A model generated the notes under the pieces. That model made no database searches, was not told where the DNA came from, and saw nothing but the letters and a program-made list of their open reading frames with translations. Positions 1 to 7,537 of a stretch of 21,751 nt of DNA are shown piece after piece. Source of the DNA: CAZFMJ01 sp964520045 (GTDB taxonomy: Bacteria; Elusimicrobiota; Elusimicrobia; Elusimicrobiales; CAZFMJ01). Made by a program: the position numbers and the translations under genes. Location: positions 1-21,751 of the forward strand of contig CAZFMJ010000047.1 in assembly GCA_964520045.1 (NCBI GenBank). The letters are read 5' to 3'. The number at the start of each line of letters is the position of its first letter. Position 1 is the first letter of the stretch.

Positions 1-960
1 GCAAAAATGATGACCGGCTCCGAATATCTTTGTATGGCGGGCGGGGGTGCGCTTAATTGCGTAGCAAACGGGAAGCTTTTGCACAGCGGTCTTTTTAAAG
101 ACATTTGGATACAACCTGCCGCAGGGGATGCCGGCGGAGCTTTGGGCGCGGCATATTCCGCGCAGTATATCTATTTCGGAAAAGAACGCCGTGCGGATGG
201 TTTTTCCGACAAAATGAAAGGCGCTTTCCTGGGGCCTGAATTTTCAGAGGCGGATATATTGATTATGGCCGGCAAGTATGGGGCGGTATACGAGCATTTT
301 GACAATTTCGATTCCATATGTGAAAAGACTGCAGATTTACTGCAAAGCGGCAATGTCGTAGGCTGGTTTCAGGGCAGAATGGAATGGGGGCCGAGGGCAT
401 TGGGAAACAGGAGCATACTTGCGGATGCCAGAAATCCAGAGATGCAGAAAAAGCTTAATCTAAAAATAAAGTTTCGCGAAGGTTTCCGTCCTTTTGCTCC
501 TTCGGTCATTTCTGAGGATACGGGCGACTATTTCGAGCAGGCGTACCGGTCGCCGTACATGCTTTTGATAGCAGACGTTTGCGGGAAACGCAGAAGGGTT
601 TTACCGGAAAATTATCATTCCATGAATTGGCGGGAAAAGCTTTATTATCTGCGGTCGGATATCCCCTCCGTGACGCATATAGATTTTACCGCAAGGCTTC
701 AGACTGTGCACAAGGAAACCAATCCGCGTTATTGGCAGCTTATAAGTAAATTTAAGGATAAAACAGGATACGGCGTCATAGTGAATACCAGTTTTAACGT
801 GCGCGGAGAGCCTATCGTATGCACTCCTGAAGATGCCTACAAATGTTTTATGCGCACGGAGATGGATTATCTTGTCGCAGGGAATTGCTTGTTTGACAAA
901 AAAAGACAGCCGTTGTTTGAGGAGAAAAAAGACTGGCGGCAAATATACGGCCTGGATTAA
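1..960 (+). CDS. Carbamoyltransferase, NodU/CmcH/TobZ type (C-terminal part, 5' truncated by window)
   Basis: This is the C-terminal part of a carbamoyltransferase of the NodU/CmcH/TobZ family. These enzymes move a carbamoyl group from carbamoyl phosphate, through carbamoyl-AMP, to a hydroxyl of a sugar or antibiotic. The reading frame is open at base 1, so the N-terminal Kae1-like domain start lies outside the window. Family motifs seen in order are GGGALNCVANGK (family consensus GGVALNC), QPAAGDAGGALGAA, GRMEWGPRALGNRSI, REGFRPFAPS, and NTSFNVRGEPIVCTPEDA near the end. These cover the end of the Kae1-like domain and the YrdC-like C-terminal carbamoyltransferase domain (PF16861). The C-terminus appears complete. 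A DUF5989-like small gene follows on the same strand and a convergent SGNH hydrolase lies beyond, a gene set I recall from cell-surface or secondary-metabolite loci. The acceptor cannot be read from sequence. Confidence 0.93.
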   Translation, partial: AKMMTGSEYLCMAGGGALNCVANGKLLHSGLFKDIWIQPAAGDAGGALGAAYSAQYIYFGKERRADGFSDKMKGAFLGPEFSEADILIMAGKYGAVYEHFDNFDSICEKTADLLQSGNVVGWFQGRMEWGPRALGNRSILADARNPEMQKKLNLKIKFREGFRPFAPSVISEDTGDYFEQAYRSPYMLLIADVCGKRRRVLPENYHSMNWREKLYYLRSDIPSVTHIDFTARLQTVHKETNPRYWQLISKFKDKTGYGVIVNTSFNVRGEPIVCTPEDAYKCFMRTEMDYLVAGNCLFDKKRQPLFEEKKDWRQIYGLD

Positions 961-1070
961 AAGCGGGAGTTTGATGTGTCCGCGGGGTTGATATCCATGG
1001 CTGGGGGGAGGGACAATTCTGAGCGGACTAGCTTTGTTTTCAGCCGTAAAGGCAAAGGATTGATTCGGAT

Positions 1071-1220
1071 ATGATAACCTTGTTAAAAGATCTTTGGCGG
1101 TTTTTTTGTGAGCGGAAAAAGTGGTGGCTTCTTCCGGTAGTGGTGGCCATGTTGATAATCGGTCTGATGATTATATTTTCCGGGACAGCTATCTCTCCGT
1201 TTGTTTATACAGTGTTTTAA
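1071..1220 (+). CDS. DUF5989-like small membrane protein (49 aa)
   Basis: This short gene starts at ATG 1071, with an AAAGGA ribosome-binding site about 11 bases upstream, and encodes 49 residues. It has a charged, aromatic N-terminal part with the motif ERKKWWLLPVV (about residues 14-24). One transmembrane helix follows (about residues 20-37), and the protein ends in SPFVYTVF. That pattern (LW.F...RKKWWL.P......PF.Y..F) is the one I know from DUF5989 proteins, which are about 50 residues long and sit next to carbamoyltransferases and SGNH hydrolases. Finding it 110 bases downstream of exactly such a carbamoyltransferase supports the call. Its function is unknown; a membrane anchor or helper for the carbamoyltransferase or hydrolase is only a guess. 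Confidence 0.85.
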   Translation: MITLLKDLWRFFCERKKWWLLPVVVAMLIIGLMIIFSGTAISPFVYTVF

Positions 1221-1368
1221 TGCAGCCGGCGGTGTTTTGTTTGCGCATAATTCAGGCATTATGCGTGCGGAAGAAGAAATATTGACCGGCATGACTTTAT
1301 GAAGGCTTCTTCGCGTCGTGTATTAATTTTTTTTGCGTAAATTTAAAAATTACCATTAGCTTTTGTGG

Positions 1369-1411
1369 TTAGCAGCTGCTAATGACCAGAAGCGGTCACT
1401 TTAGTGACTGC
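1369..1411. repeat. Palindrome and hairpin in the convergent gene junction
   Basis: A perfect 14-bp palindrome TTAGCAGCTGCTAA lies at 1369-1382. A stem-loop follows at 1392-1411: 8-bp arms GCGGTCAC and GTGACTGC around a TTTA loop, with one G-T pair that is tolerated only in RNA read from the plus strand. It contains the stop codon of the minus-strand SGNH gene. No T-run follows either element, so a classical intrinsic terminator is not shown. Placement between two convergent genes suggests a bidirectional 3' end structure. Confidence 0.4.
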
Positions 1412-2517
1412 GCAAGCAGGTTGTTTGACATAAAATCCGCAACTGCCAGACCGATCATATCGTTTGTCTCCGGCAATGGATGACAGATATCATAGAAGAG
1501 TCTTTGGTTCCTGTGTTGTCTGAGCAAGGGAAGCAGATCGAGGCAGGCAAAACCATAGGTTCTGCTGATTTTTCCGACCATTTCCTGCGGTGTGTTATTT
1601 AAAAAATCCGCATATACCTGATAGGCGACAGGAAAAATTATTACGGCGGTCTTGAATCCTTGTTTTTTCGACAGCCTCTTAAGCCTGGCAAATTCCCCTT
1701 CCACTGCGTCCCATGAATCCGGTTCCCATGCCGCGCCCCAGTCGTATTTTGCCAGCGAAGCCAGTTTCAGGAAATCCTGAGGCGATTTGAACCAGTTAAG
1801 ATTTTGCTGTTCGCTTATCCATCGGAACCGGTCATCTCCCGTCTGTTTGATCCAGGTTATAAACTTTAATTTTTTATAAATGGCATCTGCTAAAATACTG
1901 TTCCTTCTGAGCCGGCCTCTGCCTCCGGTTTCTCCGGCAAATCCCCATGGCGGACGGCTGTCATTCATATAAAAGGCTACGATCACGATATCGGGATTTA
2001 CAGCCAAACCGCGCTCTTCTAGTATATCCAGTTCTTCTTTCAGCCCGATATCGCCCACTCCGGCATTTATTATTTCTATTTTTTTGGTTTTAATTTTTTC
2101 ATTAAGGTAGTGTTCCGCGCGTTCTACGTATACCTCTTCGGCCTGCAGATAATCGCCCCATGTTATAGAATCTCCCAGCGCCAATATCCGTATTCCGCCG
2201 GCATCTTTAACAGCAGGTATCTCCGCATTCCTGAACCCCGAAGAATTTATATTCATTATTATGTCGCGTCGGGAGAGATTATGGTTGCGTATAATTACTT
2301 TGGCATTCGGGATGAGCCTTCGTCCTCCATGCGTATATCTGATAAGAAATTCAGGATCGCCGTTTATAAGACCCGCAACCGGTTTGCTGTCCTGTCGGAT
2401 TATATATGTTTCATGCTTCCGCATGTAAAATTCAAGGCAGACCGCTAAAATTGCAGTCAGCAAGACGAAAACTGCAAATATGCGGCGGTAAGACCGCGCT
2501 TTTTTATGTTTGGCCAT
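1396..2517 (-). CDS. SGNH/GDSL-family hydrolase, membrane-anchored
   Basis: The 373-aa protein has a basic N-terminus and one hydrophobic helix at about residues 12-30 (uncleaved anchor or signal peptide), then an extracytoplasmic SGNH hydrolase domain. The four blocks are visible: GDSITWG at 115-121 with nucleophile Ser117, NAGVGDIG at 151-158 supplying the oxyanion Gly, FYMND at 182-186 with Asn185, and DICH at 343-346 with the Asp-His pair. SGNH enzymes are esterases or acyl-transfer partners; on surfaces they often act on O-acetylated glycans. The start ATG at 2517 is supported by AGGGGA six bases upstream. It converges on the carbamoyltransferase and DUF5989-like genes. In loci I recall these three usually run in one direction, so inversion or reshuffling may have happened here. 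The substrate is unknown. Confidence 0.88.
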   Translation of the reverse strand: MAKHKKARSYRRIFAVFVLLTAILAVCLEFYMRKHETYIIRQDSKPVAGLINGDPEFLIRYTHGGRRLIPNAKVIIRNHNLSRRDIIMNINSSGFRNAEIPAVKDAGGIRILALGDSITWGDYLQAEEVYVERAEHYLNEKIKTKKIEIINAGVGDIGLKEELDILEERGLAVNPDIVIVAFYMNDSRPPWGFAGETGGRGRLRRNSILADAIYKKLKFITWIKQTGDDRFRWISEQQNLNWFKSPQDFLKLASLAKYDWGAAWEPDSWDAVEGEFARLKRLSKKQGFKTAVIIFPVAYQVYADFLNNTPQEMVGKISRTYGFACLDLLPLLRQHRNQRLFYDICHPLPETNDMIGLAVADFMSNNLLAQSLK

Positions 2518-2573
2518 TTAAATATCCCCTGTTTTTTTGCAGGCGGAATAACGCGCGCTGCATCGATAGGTAT

Positions 2574-2603
2574 ATAATATAAAATACTTCTTGCCGCGCA
2601 CAA
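2574..2603 (-). promoter_or_regulatory. Candidate sigma-70 promoter for the SGNH hydrolase gene
   Basis: Read on the minus strand, TTGTGC (2603-2598) and TATTAT (2579-2574) are separated by 18 bp. Transcription would begin near 2567, about 50 bases before the ATG at 2517. The -35 match is partial (TTG plus weak positions), so this is a plausible but unproven promoter. Confidence 0.4.
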
Positions 2604-2756
2604 TGACGTGCAACATGACGGCGTCAACTGAAGACTTCTATTTTGGTTTTATCCTGACCGGCGCCAAGCTGTTCTGAAACTTTTTTAAGTTCGGAAATAT
2701 GATGATGTAATGCCGCATAGTCGCAATTTTGATACAATCCTTTTTTATAGCGAAAT

Positions 2757-4892
2757 ATGGCAAAATTAAAAAAAGCGGTAAAAAAAGAAATCCAAAACGA
2801 AATCTTGCCGATAGTTTGGATGACAAAATTTCCTTTAGCTTTTCTCTTCGCCTCATTCCTTGTTATATCCGCTTTTATTTACTATCGCAAGCCTGATTTT
2901 GTTTTTGCATGGCAGTATTTCCCGCACATTTTTCCGGATATTATCCCCATTTCCATGCCGGCTTTGACGCGGTTTTTTTATCATACAGCGATAGCTCTAT
3001 GGCTTATATTTTTAGGTTTTGGTTTTGGCTATGGTCTGCTGCATATTTTTAAATTCAATTTCATTTCCAAATTTGAAGCTTTTGTATTCAGCATGGCTAC
3101 GGGATGGGGATTTATGGCCGTATTAATGCTTGTCCTTGGCTTATTTAAGCTGTGGTATGTGGGTGTTATAGCCGGACTGCAGACAGTGATTGCAGTTCCT
3201 GCGGTTTATGGTTTATATAAATGGCATTTGTTTAAAATCAGCAATGCCGAAACCACAGCGAATAAATATTCGTTATTTGAAATTCTGATGGTCGTTTTTT
3301 TTGCCGCTTGTGCCGCAGTTAATATGGTTAATTGTTTTATACCCGACATATTCTATGACGCCTTAATTTATCATTTAGCTCTTCCTGACCTATATCTCAT
3401 ACATCACGGCATTTTTGCTACTCCGCATAATCTCTATTCGGGCGTTCCAATGCTCACTGAAATGCTGTATGCACTTGGATTGGCATTAACCGGTTCAGAA
3501 GAAAGCGCCCATATTATCAACTGGTCGATGGGTATTATTATAAGCGGAATGATTGTTGTATTTGCAGAACGCTTCTTAAAAAACAGGAAAGCAGGTATTC
3601 TTGCGGCAGTTTTGTTTTATTCCGTGCCTTTGGCGGGAGTTTCAGCATGGAAAGGATTCGTTGATTTAACATGGACCCTTTTCCAGACGGCTGCGGTTTA
3701 CGCGCTTGCAATAAGGTTTGAGACAAAAGATAAAAAATGGATATGGCTTGCCGCGCTGTTTACGGGTTTTGCAATGGGTGCCAAATATCAGGCATGGCCT
3801 TTGGCCGGCATATTGACAGCAGTCATATGGTTTTACCTGCGGCGTGAAAACGGCATGAAATGGCAGAAAGAAGCGATTATATTCCTATCGATTGTTTGCG
3901 CTATAATGGTTCTGTGGCCGCTGAAAAATTTTATCCTTTATAAAAATCCGATATATCCCTTTTTTAGCGAACTGATAACCGGAAATATAGGAGGCCCTGA
4001 TTGGAAAGGTCTGCTTAATGACGGCGGTTCAAGAAATATCTTAAAAACATTCGGTACCTTAGCGGGCATAAAATCATACTTTTTTCATCCGTGGACGGAA
4101 TTGTCTGCGCCTTTGACGGATTATTCGGCGCTTGGACTGCTTCCATTTATCTCTCTTCCGTTCATTTTATTTGCTCGGCCGAAAATTTTAAGTTTGCGGA
4201 TTCTGCGGGTGATTACAATATTATTATGGATATCGTGGAGCCTATCTAGTTCGATGTCGCGCTTTTTTTTGCCGCAAATCCCCTTGTTAGCCCTTGGCAC
4301 GGCTGTCTCTGTTGAATATCTGTTCAGCCGGTGGCTGCGCTATTTGGTATATATTCCGCTATGCTTCGGCATACTTTCAAACACACTATTGACTATGACT
4401 TATCCAAAACTATGTAATACTGATCCTGTTATTTTCGGCAGGGAAAGTAAATCACAGTTTTTATCCCGGCATATGCCTTCCTTTCCTGCAAGCCCGTATC
4501 CTGCGATTGAATTTATAAACAACAACTTGCCGGATAATGTAAAAGTTCTCTTTGTGGGAGAAACGCGGGGATTCCGCATGAAGCGGAATTATATAGCGTC
4601 AACTATTTTTGATAAAAACCCGGTTTTTGAATGGCTCAAAGCCAGTAATAGCGCCGAAGATTTTGCAAAATATATTGAGGAAGCGGGAATAACTCATATT
4701 TTGCTTAATAAAAAAGGGATTAGGATACTTCAATTCGACAAAAAATCTATTTTGCCTGCCGGAGGCAGCAGAGAAGAAAAGATTTATGATGAGTTCGCCG
4801 GAAAATATCTGCGCCGTATCTTCGAATTTAAAAACACGCACAATCCACGGATTTCCGACCCTGAATGCAGTGTGGATGAACTAAAAATTTAA
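2757..4892 (+). CDS. GT-C fold membrane glycosyltransferase, PMT_2/ArnT-like (paralogue A)
   Basis: This is a 711-aa polytopic membrane protein. About five hydrophobic helices occupy residues 20-190. A loop then carries FYDALIYHLALP at 199-210; the D-A-L-x-Y-H-L pattern matches the conserved first-loop signature of PMT_2-type glycosyltransferases, with Asp201 the likely catalytic base. More helices run to about 545. A soluble C-terminal region of about 150 residues follows from 560, with YPAIEFIN at 581-588, LFVGETRGF at 598-606 and ITHILLNK at 645-652. Such enzymes move a sugar from a polyprenyl-phosphate donor to a lipid, glycan or protein outside the membrane. It is clearly paralogous to the genes at 7538-9664 and 20858-21751 along most of its length. 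The gene looks more AT-rich than its paralogues. It stands alone, with divergent or convergent neighbours. Donor and acceptor are unknown. Confidence 0.85.
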   Translation: MAKLKKAVKKEIQNEILPIVWMTKFPLAFLFASFLVISAFIYYRKPDFVFAWQYFPHIFPDIIPISMPALTRFFYHTAIALWLIFLGFGFGYGLLHIFKFNFISKFEAFVFSMATGWGFMAVLMLVLGLFKLWYVGVIAGLQTVIAVPAVYGLYKWHLFKISNAETTANKYSLFEILMVVFFAACAAVNMVNCFIPDIFYDALIYHLALPDLYLIHHGIFATPHNLYSGVPMLTEMLYALGLALTGSEESAHIINWSMGIIISGMIVVFAERFLKNRKAGILAAVLFYSVPLAGVSAWKGFVDLTWTLFQTAAVYALAIRFETKDKKWIWLAALFTGFAMGAKYQAWPLAGILTAVIWFYLRRENGMKWQKEAIIFLSIVCAIMVLWPLKNFILYKNPIYPFFSELITGNIGGPDWKGLLNDGGSRNILKTFGTLAGIKSYFFHPWTELSAPLTDYSALGLLPFISLPFILFARPKILSLRILRVITILLWISWSLSSSMSRFFLPQIPLLALGTAVSVEYLFSRWLRYLVYIPLCFGILSNTLLTMTYPKLCNTDPVIFGRESKSQFLSRHMPSFPASPYPAIEFINNNLPDNVKVLFVGETRGFRMKRNYIASTIFDKNPVFEWLKASNSAEDFAKYIEEAGITHILLNKKGIRILQFDKKSILPAGGSREEKIYDEFAGKYLRRIFEFKNTHNPRISDPECSVDELKI

Positions 4893-5056
4893 TTAAAATT
4901 TCCCGATGTCCCGACAAAAACATTCGCTGATACCCATTGGTGTGTTCAGTGTATGAGGTGATGTGATTTCAACTTGTAAGTATTTGGAACCGGCTGGCTG
5001 TAATGGAATATTTTTTGTTTTAAGCGGGGAATCAATAAGGTCTAAAGCTTTGTCCT

Positions 5057-5206
5057 TTATTTTTCTTCGTTTAGTTTCCCTTGTATTCCCGGCGCTGCTG
5101 GATCTGTCAAATACAGCGCCACCGTGCTGCCGCCCACAAAAACAACCTTTTCCCTAAGATGACCAAGGCCTTTAGCTATTTCCACCAGCATTTCTAAATT
5201 TTTCAC
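5057..5206 (-). pseudogene. Truncated nucleotidyltransferase toxin (AbiEii/MNT-like) remnant
   Basis: Reading on the minus strand from GTG at 5206 gives 49 residues that end at TAA 5057. The sequence includes the run VVFVGGSTVALYLTDPAAP, which is the N-terminus of the AbiEii/MNT-like nucleotidyltransferases paired with this kind of winged-helix partner (usual form VFVGGATVALYLDDPAAPEVRPTDDVD). The GG (positions 25-26) begins the nucleotidyltransferase GS-type motif. Right after DPAAP the frame changes to unrelated sequence and stops, so the DxD metal-binding residues and the rest of the domain are missing. The GTG overlaps the upstream antitoxin stop codon as GTGA, showing the original coupled operon. 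Another minus-strand frame stays open to about 4891 but does not continue the toxin. I treat it as a non-functional remnant. Confidence 0.75.
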
Positions 5207-5739
5207 TTATCCTCCGCAGATTTTGCAATCCTGGCCTCGAGCTCCCGGACGGCAATGACACGTTCCCGTGCGCGTCCAGCTCTTACGGCGTCAATCAGCG
5301 CCAGCAGTTCGTAGAGTTTTGGGTCATTTTTTGCAGCTAACGGGGCGTTGGGATACATGGGTTCAATAGATTGCCCGCGGACTTTTCCGTCGTCCCATGG
5401 CCACACATAATATTCCCCGTCCGATGCCGTAATGGTTTTGGACAACGGCGGGGCCGAGTGAGCTGTTGGAACGCCGCGGCAAACCGGACCCGGCTTTGCC
5501 GGGAACGCATATTTAAGGCCGTGCACTAGGAATTCCAATAGCGCGGATTTCAGTATCTTCTTTTTGGTTGAATCAATAAATCCGGCTGTTTTACAGCGGT
5601 CTAAGGCAAAACTTATTTCTGTTTGAGAGAGGCTCAGGTCCTTGGCAATGTCTACATGCCGCCAATGACCGTTTCCCATAACAATCAGCTTAAGAAGGAT
5701 AACAATGTCCTGCGGTTTAATGCCGTTGAATGGTCTCAT
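5203..5739 (-). CDS. Winged-helix antitoxin-like regulator, partner of a nucleotidyltransferase toxin
   Basis: The 178-aa protein starts at ATG 5739; a TTG two codons upstream (5745) is possible but would fall before the predicted transcription start. Residues about 1-70 form a winged helix-turn-helix: KPQDIVILLKLIVMG, then DIAKDLSLSQTEISFALDRC as helix-turn-helix, then FIDSTKKK as wing. A conserved middle follows, with LLEFLVHGLKYAFPA, GVPTAHSAPPL, YVWPW and GQSIEPMYP, then a helical tail KLYELLALIDAVRAGRARER. I recognise this layout from regulators encoded just upstream of AbiEii/MNT-like nucleotidyltransferases, usually annotated as MarR-like or hypothetical. The domain looks intact and of family length although its toxin is cut short. 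It probably represses its own promoter and may act as the antitoxin. Confidence 0.75.
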   Translation of the reverse strand: MRPFNGIKPQDIVILLKLIVMGNGHWRHVDIAKDLSLSQTEISFALDRCKTAGFIDSTKKKILKSALLEFLVHGLKYAFPAKPGPVCRGVPTAHSAPPLSKTITASDGEYYVWPWDDGKVRGQSIEPMYPNAPLAAKNDPKLYELLALIDAVRAGRARERVIAVRELEARIAKSAEDK

Positions 5740-5745
5740 GTACAA

Positions 5746-5777
5746 AGTATAACAGACAATATTGCATATTGCAATAT
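5746..5777 (-). promoter_or_regulatory. Antitoxin promoter with overlapping inverted-repeat operator; possibly leaderless
   Basis: On the minus strand, TTGCAA (5774-5769) and TATACT (5751-5746) are spaced by exactly 17 bp. A transcript starting seven bases after the -10 would begin at 5739, the A of the antitoxin ATG, so the mRNA may be leaderless. An inverted repeat ATATTGCA-tat-TGCAATAT (5759-5777, 8-bp perfect arms) covers the -35 and is a natural operator for the winged-helix protein. Elements are read directly; function is inferred. Confidence 0.6.
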
Positions 5778-5814
5778 GAAATGTAAGGCGTGATGGTTTG
5801 AGTTCTGTACTGTA

Positions 5815-5843
5815 TTGACGATTAGTCTACTTTAGAGTATACT
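5815..5843 (+). promoter_or_regulatory. Strong sigma-70 promoter for the ATPase gene
   Basis: TTGACG (5815-5820) and TATACT (5838-5843) are separated by 17 bp, close to consensus. Transcription would begin near 5850, giving a leader of about 25 bases with a G-rich ribosome-binding site (AGGGGGGG) just before ATG 5875. It is the best-matching promoter in the window. Confidence 0.7.
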
Positions 5844-5874
5844 GATTGCGAGTAGGTTAAATATAGGGGGGGCT

Positions 5875-7260
5875 ATGTTTATAAACAGAACCGATGAATT
5901 AAAAACACTTAATGAAAAATGGGAAGAGAAAAAAGCCCATTTTAACATCGTTTACGGCAAAAGACGGGTGGGGAAAACCGAATTGATCAAGCAGTTTATC
6001 AAGGACAAACCGGCTGTTTATTTTTTAGCGGACAAGCGCACCGAGTTGGAGCAGTTAAAAGAACTTGGAATGCTTTTTGGCGATTATTTCGGCGATTCTT
6101 TTTTGAAAAGCCGGGGTTTTGACGGTTGGCCGGAGGTTTTTAAGTATATTAAAGAAAAAAACGGGAAAAGATTTATTTTTGTTATTGATGAATATCCCTA
6201 TCTTGTTGAAGTCAATAAAGCCGTAAGCTCCATTTTCCAAAAAGGCTGGGATGAATTCCTGAAAAGCATGGACATTTTTTTCATTTTGTCCGGATCCAGC
6301 ATTGCCATGATGGAATCGGAACTTTTAATTCATAAGGCTCCGCTTTACGGCAGAAGAACAGGCCAATTTCTTGTGCAGCCGTTGTCTTTTGAAGAAAGCC
6401 GCGGGTTTTTCCCCGAAAGAAATTTTGACGAATTTTTAAGCATATATGCCGTTACAGGGGGGCTGCCTGCCTATCTTTTGGAATGGGAAGGCGGATTGTC
6501 GTTCAAGGATAATATCGTCAGGAAAGTTTTTTCCAAGACGGAGTTCCTTCACAACGAAGTGGAATTCGTTTTGAAAGAAGAATTCAGAGAACCGAAAAAT
6601 TATCTTTCCATTCTTAAGGCTATATCATGGGGCAAGCGGAAATTCGGGGAAATAACCAATGAAACCGGCATGGGAAAAAATATCCTCACAAAATACCTGA
6701 ACACGCTGGAGCGGCTTCAGATAATTGAAAAGGAAGTGCCGGTGACGGAAAAATATCCGCTGAAATCACGCAAAGGCTTATACCGTATCTCCGATAATTT
6801 CTTTTCTTTTTGGTTTCAGTATATATTCCCCCACAAAAGCGATTTGGAAATCGGCAGGTTTGAGGAAGTTTTAAGAAAAATAAACGAAACCTTCAATCTC
6901 ATGGAAGCCGGTATTTACGAAAAAGTCTGCAGAGAACTTTTATGGAAATACAGCGGCAAAATTTTTAATTTTGAGCGCATAGGCAGATGGTGGGAAAAGG
7001 AAAAAGAAATCGACGTAACCGCATATAACAGCCAAACCAAAGAAATACTTTTCGGCGAAGTCAAATGGTCGGAAAAACCGATAGGAGTGAATATTTTCAA
7101 TGAGCTTAAAAATAAAACTATGCATGTTGAGTGGAATAACGATTCACGGAAAGAGTATTACCTGCTGTGCAGTAAAAGCGGATTTACGGATGATATGCTG
7201 AATTTGGCAAAACAGGAGAAAGTATTTTTAATGCACAAGGACAGACTGTTGATTCGTTAA
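5875..7260 (+). CDS. ATP-binding protein, archaeal-ATPase/DUF234 family
   Basis: The 461-aa protein begins with a STAND/AAA-like ATPase domain. Walker A is GKRRVGKT at 28-35, Walker B is IFVIDE at 101-106, a sensor-like strand FILSGSS lies at 136-142, and an arginine-rich YGRRTG at 158-163. TGGLPAYLL follows at about 194-202, as is usual in this family (PF01637). A winged-helix stretch lies around 245-300 (KFGEITNETGMGKNILTKYL). The C-terminal DUF234 domain (PF03008) has a PD-(D/E)xK nuclease-like signature: Asp380, then Glu395-x-Lys397 in GEVKW. Length and domain order fit the family. Its cellular role is not established; members are common in archaea and some bacteria in mobile or defence-like settings. 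It is divergent from the decayed toxin-antitoxin locus and shares its intergenic region. The gene is AT-rich with long A runs, which could fit horizontal transfer. Confidence 0.9.
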   Translation: MFINRTDELKTLNEKWEEKKAHFNIVYGKRRVGKTELIKQFIKDKPAVYFLADKRTELEQLKELGMLFGDYFGDSFLKSRGFDGWPEVFKYIKEKNGKRFIFVIDEYPYLVEVNKAVSSIFQKGWDEFLKSMDIFFILSGSSIAMMESELLIHKAPLYGRRTGQFLVQPLSFEESRGFFPERNFDEFLSIYAVTGGLPAYLLEWEGGLSFKDNIVRKVFSKTEFLHNEVEFVLKEEFREPKNYLSILKAISWGKRKFGEITNETGMGKNILTKYLNTLERLQIIEKEVPVTEKYPLKSRKGLYRISDNFFSFWFQYIFPHKSDLEIGRFEEVLRKINETFNLMEAGIYEKVCRELLWKYSGKIFNFERIGRWWEKEKEIDVTAYNSQTKEILFGEVKWSEKPIGVNIFNELKNKTMHVEWNNDSRKEYYLLCSKSGFTDDMLNLAKQEKVFLMHKDRLLIR

Positions 7261-7537
7261 ACACAGTGTATTTGCCTTTCAGAGATATAAAAAAAGTCCT
7301 GGTTTCGCGTTCTTTGACGGTTTCCTGCGGGGTAACGTTAATTTTACAGGCCGGCCGTTAAAAAACTTGGGGACCAAATCCATCAAAAAAGGGATAAAAT
7401 CAGCAATAGCGGTGTAAGCGGGGGCAGGCCCTGAAAAACAGAACAATTTTTGGGCGAATCCGCCCGACCTGATTATATTATAACAGTTTTTTGATAAATC
7501 CGGAAAAAAATTCCCACTAAGCGATTTTTTAATTGGT
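7261..7537. other. Intergenic region without a supported gene
   Basis: This region lies between two convergent genes. It contains a short G/C stem GGGCG-aatc-CGCCC near 7457-7472 that lacks a T-run on either strand. A minus-strand frame stays open from about 7480 to a TGA at 7279 but has no good start codon, ribosome-binding site or recognisable family. I see no terminator, RNA gene or repeat that I can support. Confidence 0.5.

Noticed and set aside
4891..5060. Minus-strand open frame downstream of the toxin remnant
   Set aside because: It is in a different frame from the toxin, does not show nucleotidyltransferase motifs, and has no start signal of its own.
4963..5157. Plus-strand open frame of 64 codons over the toxin remnant
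   Set aside because: It is antisense to the recognisable toxin fragment and has no family-like sequence.
7457..7472. GGGCG-aatc-CGCCC stem as a terminator
   Set aside because: Only five base pairs and no T-run downstream on either strand.
7279..7480. Minus-strand open frame of about 65 codons between the ATPase and paralogue B
   Set aside because: No credible start codon with a ribosome-binding site and no recognisable motif; probably chance or a remnant too decayed to name.
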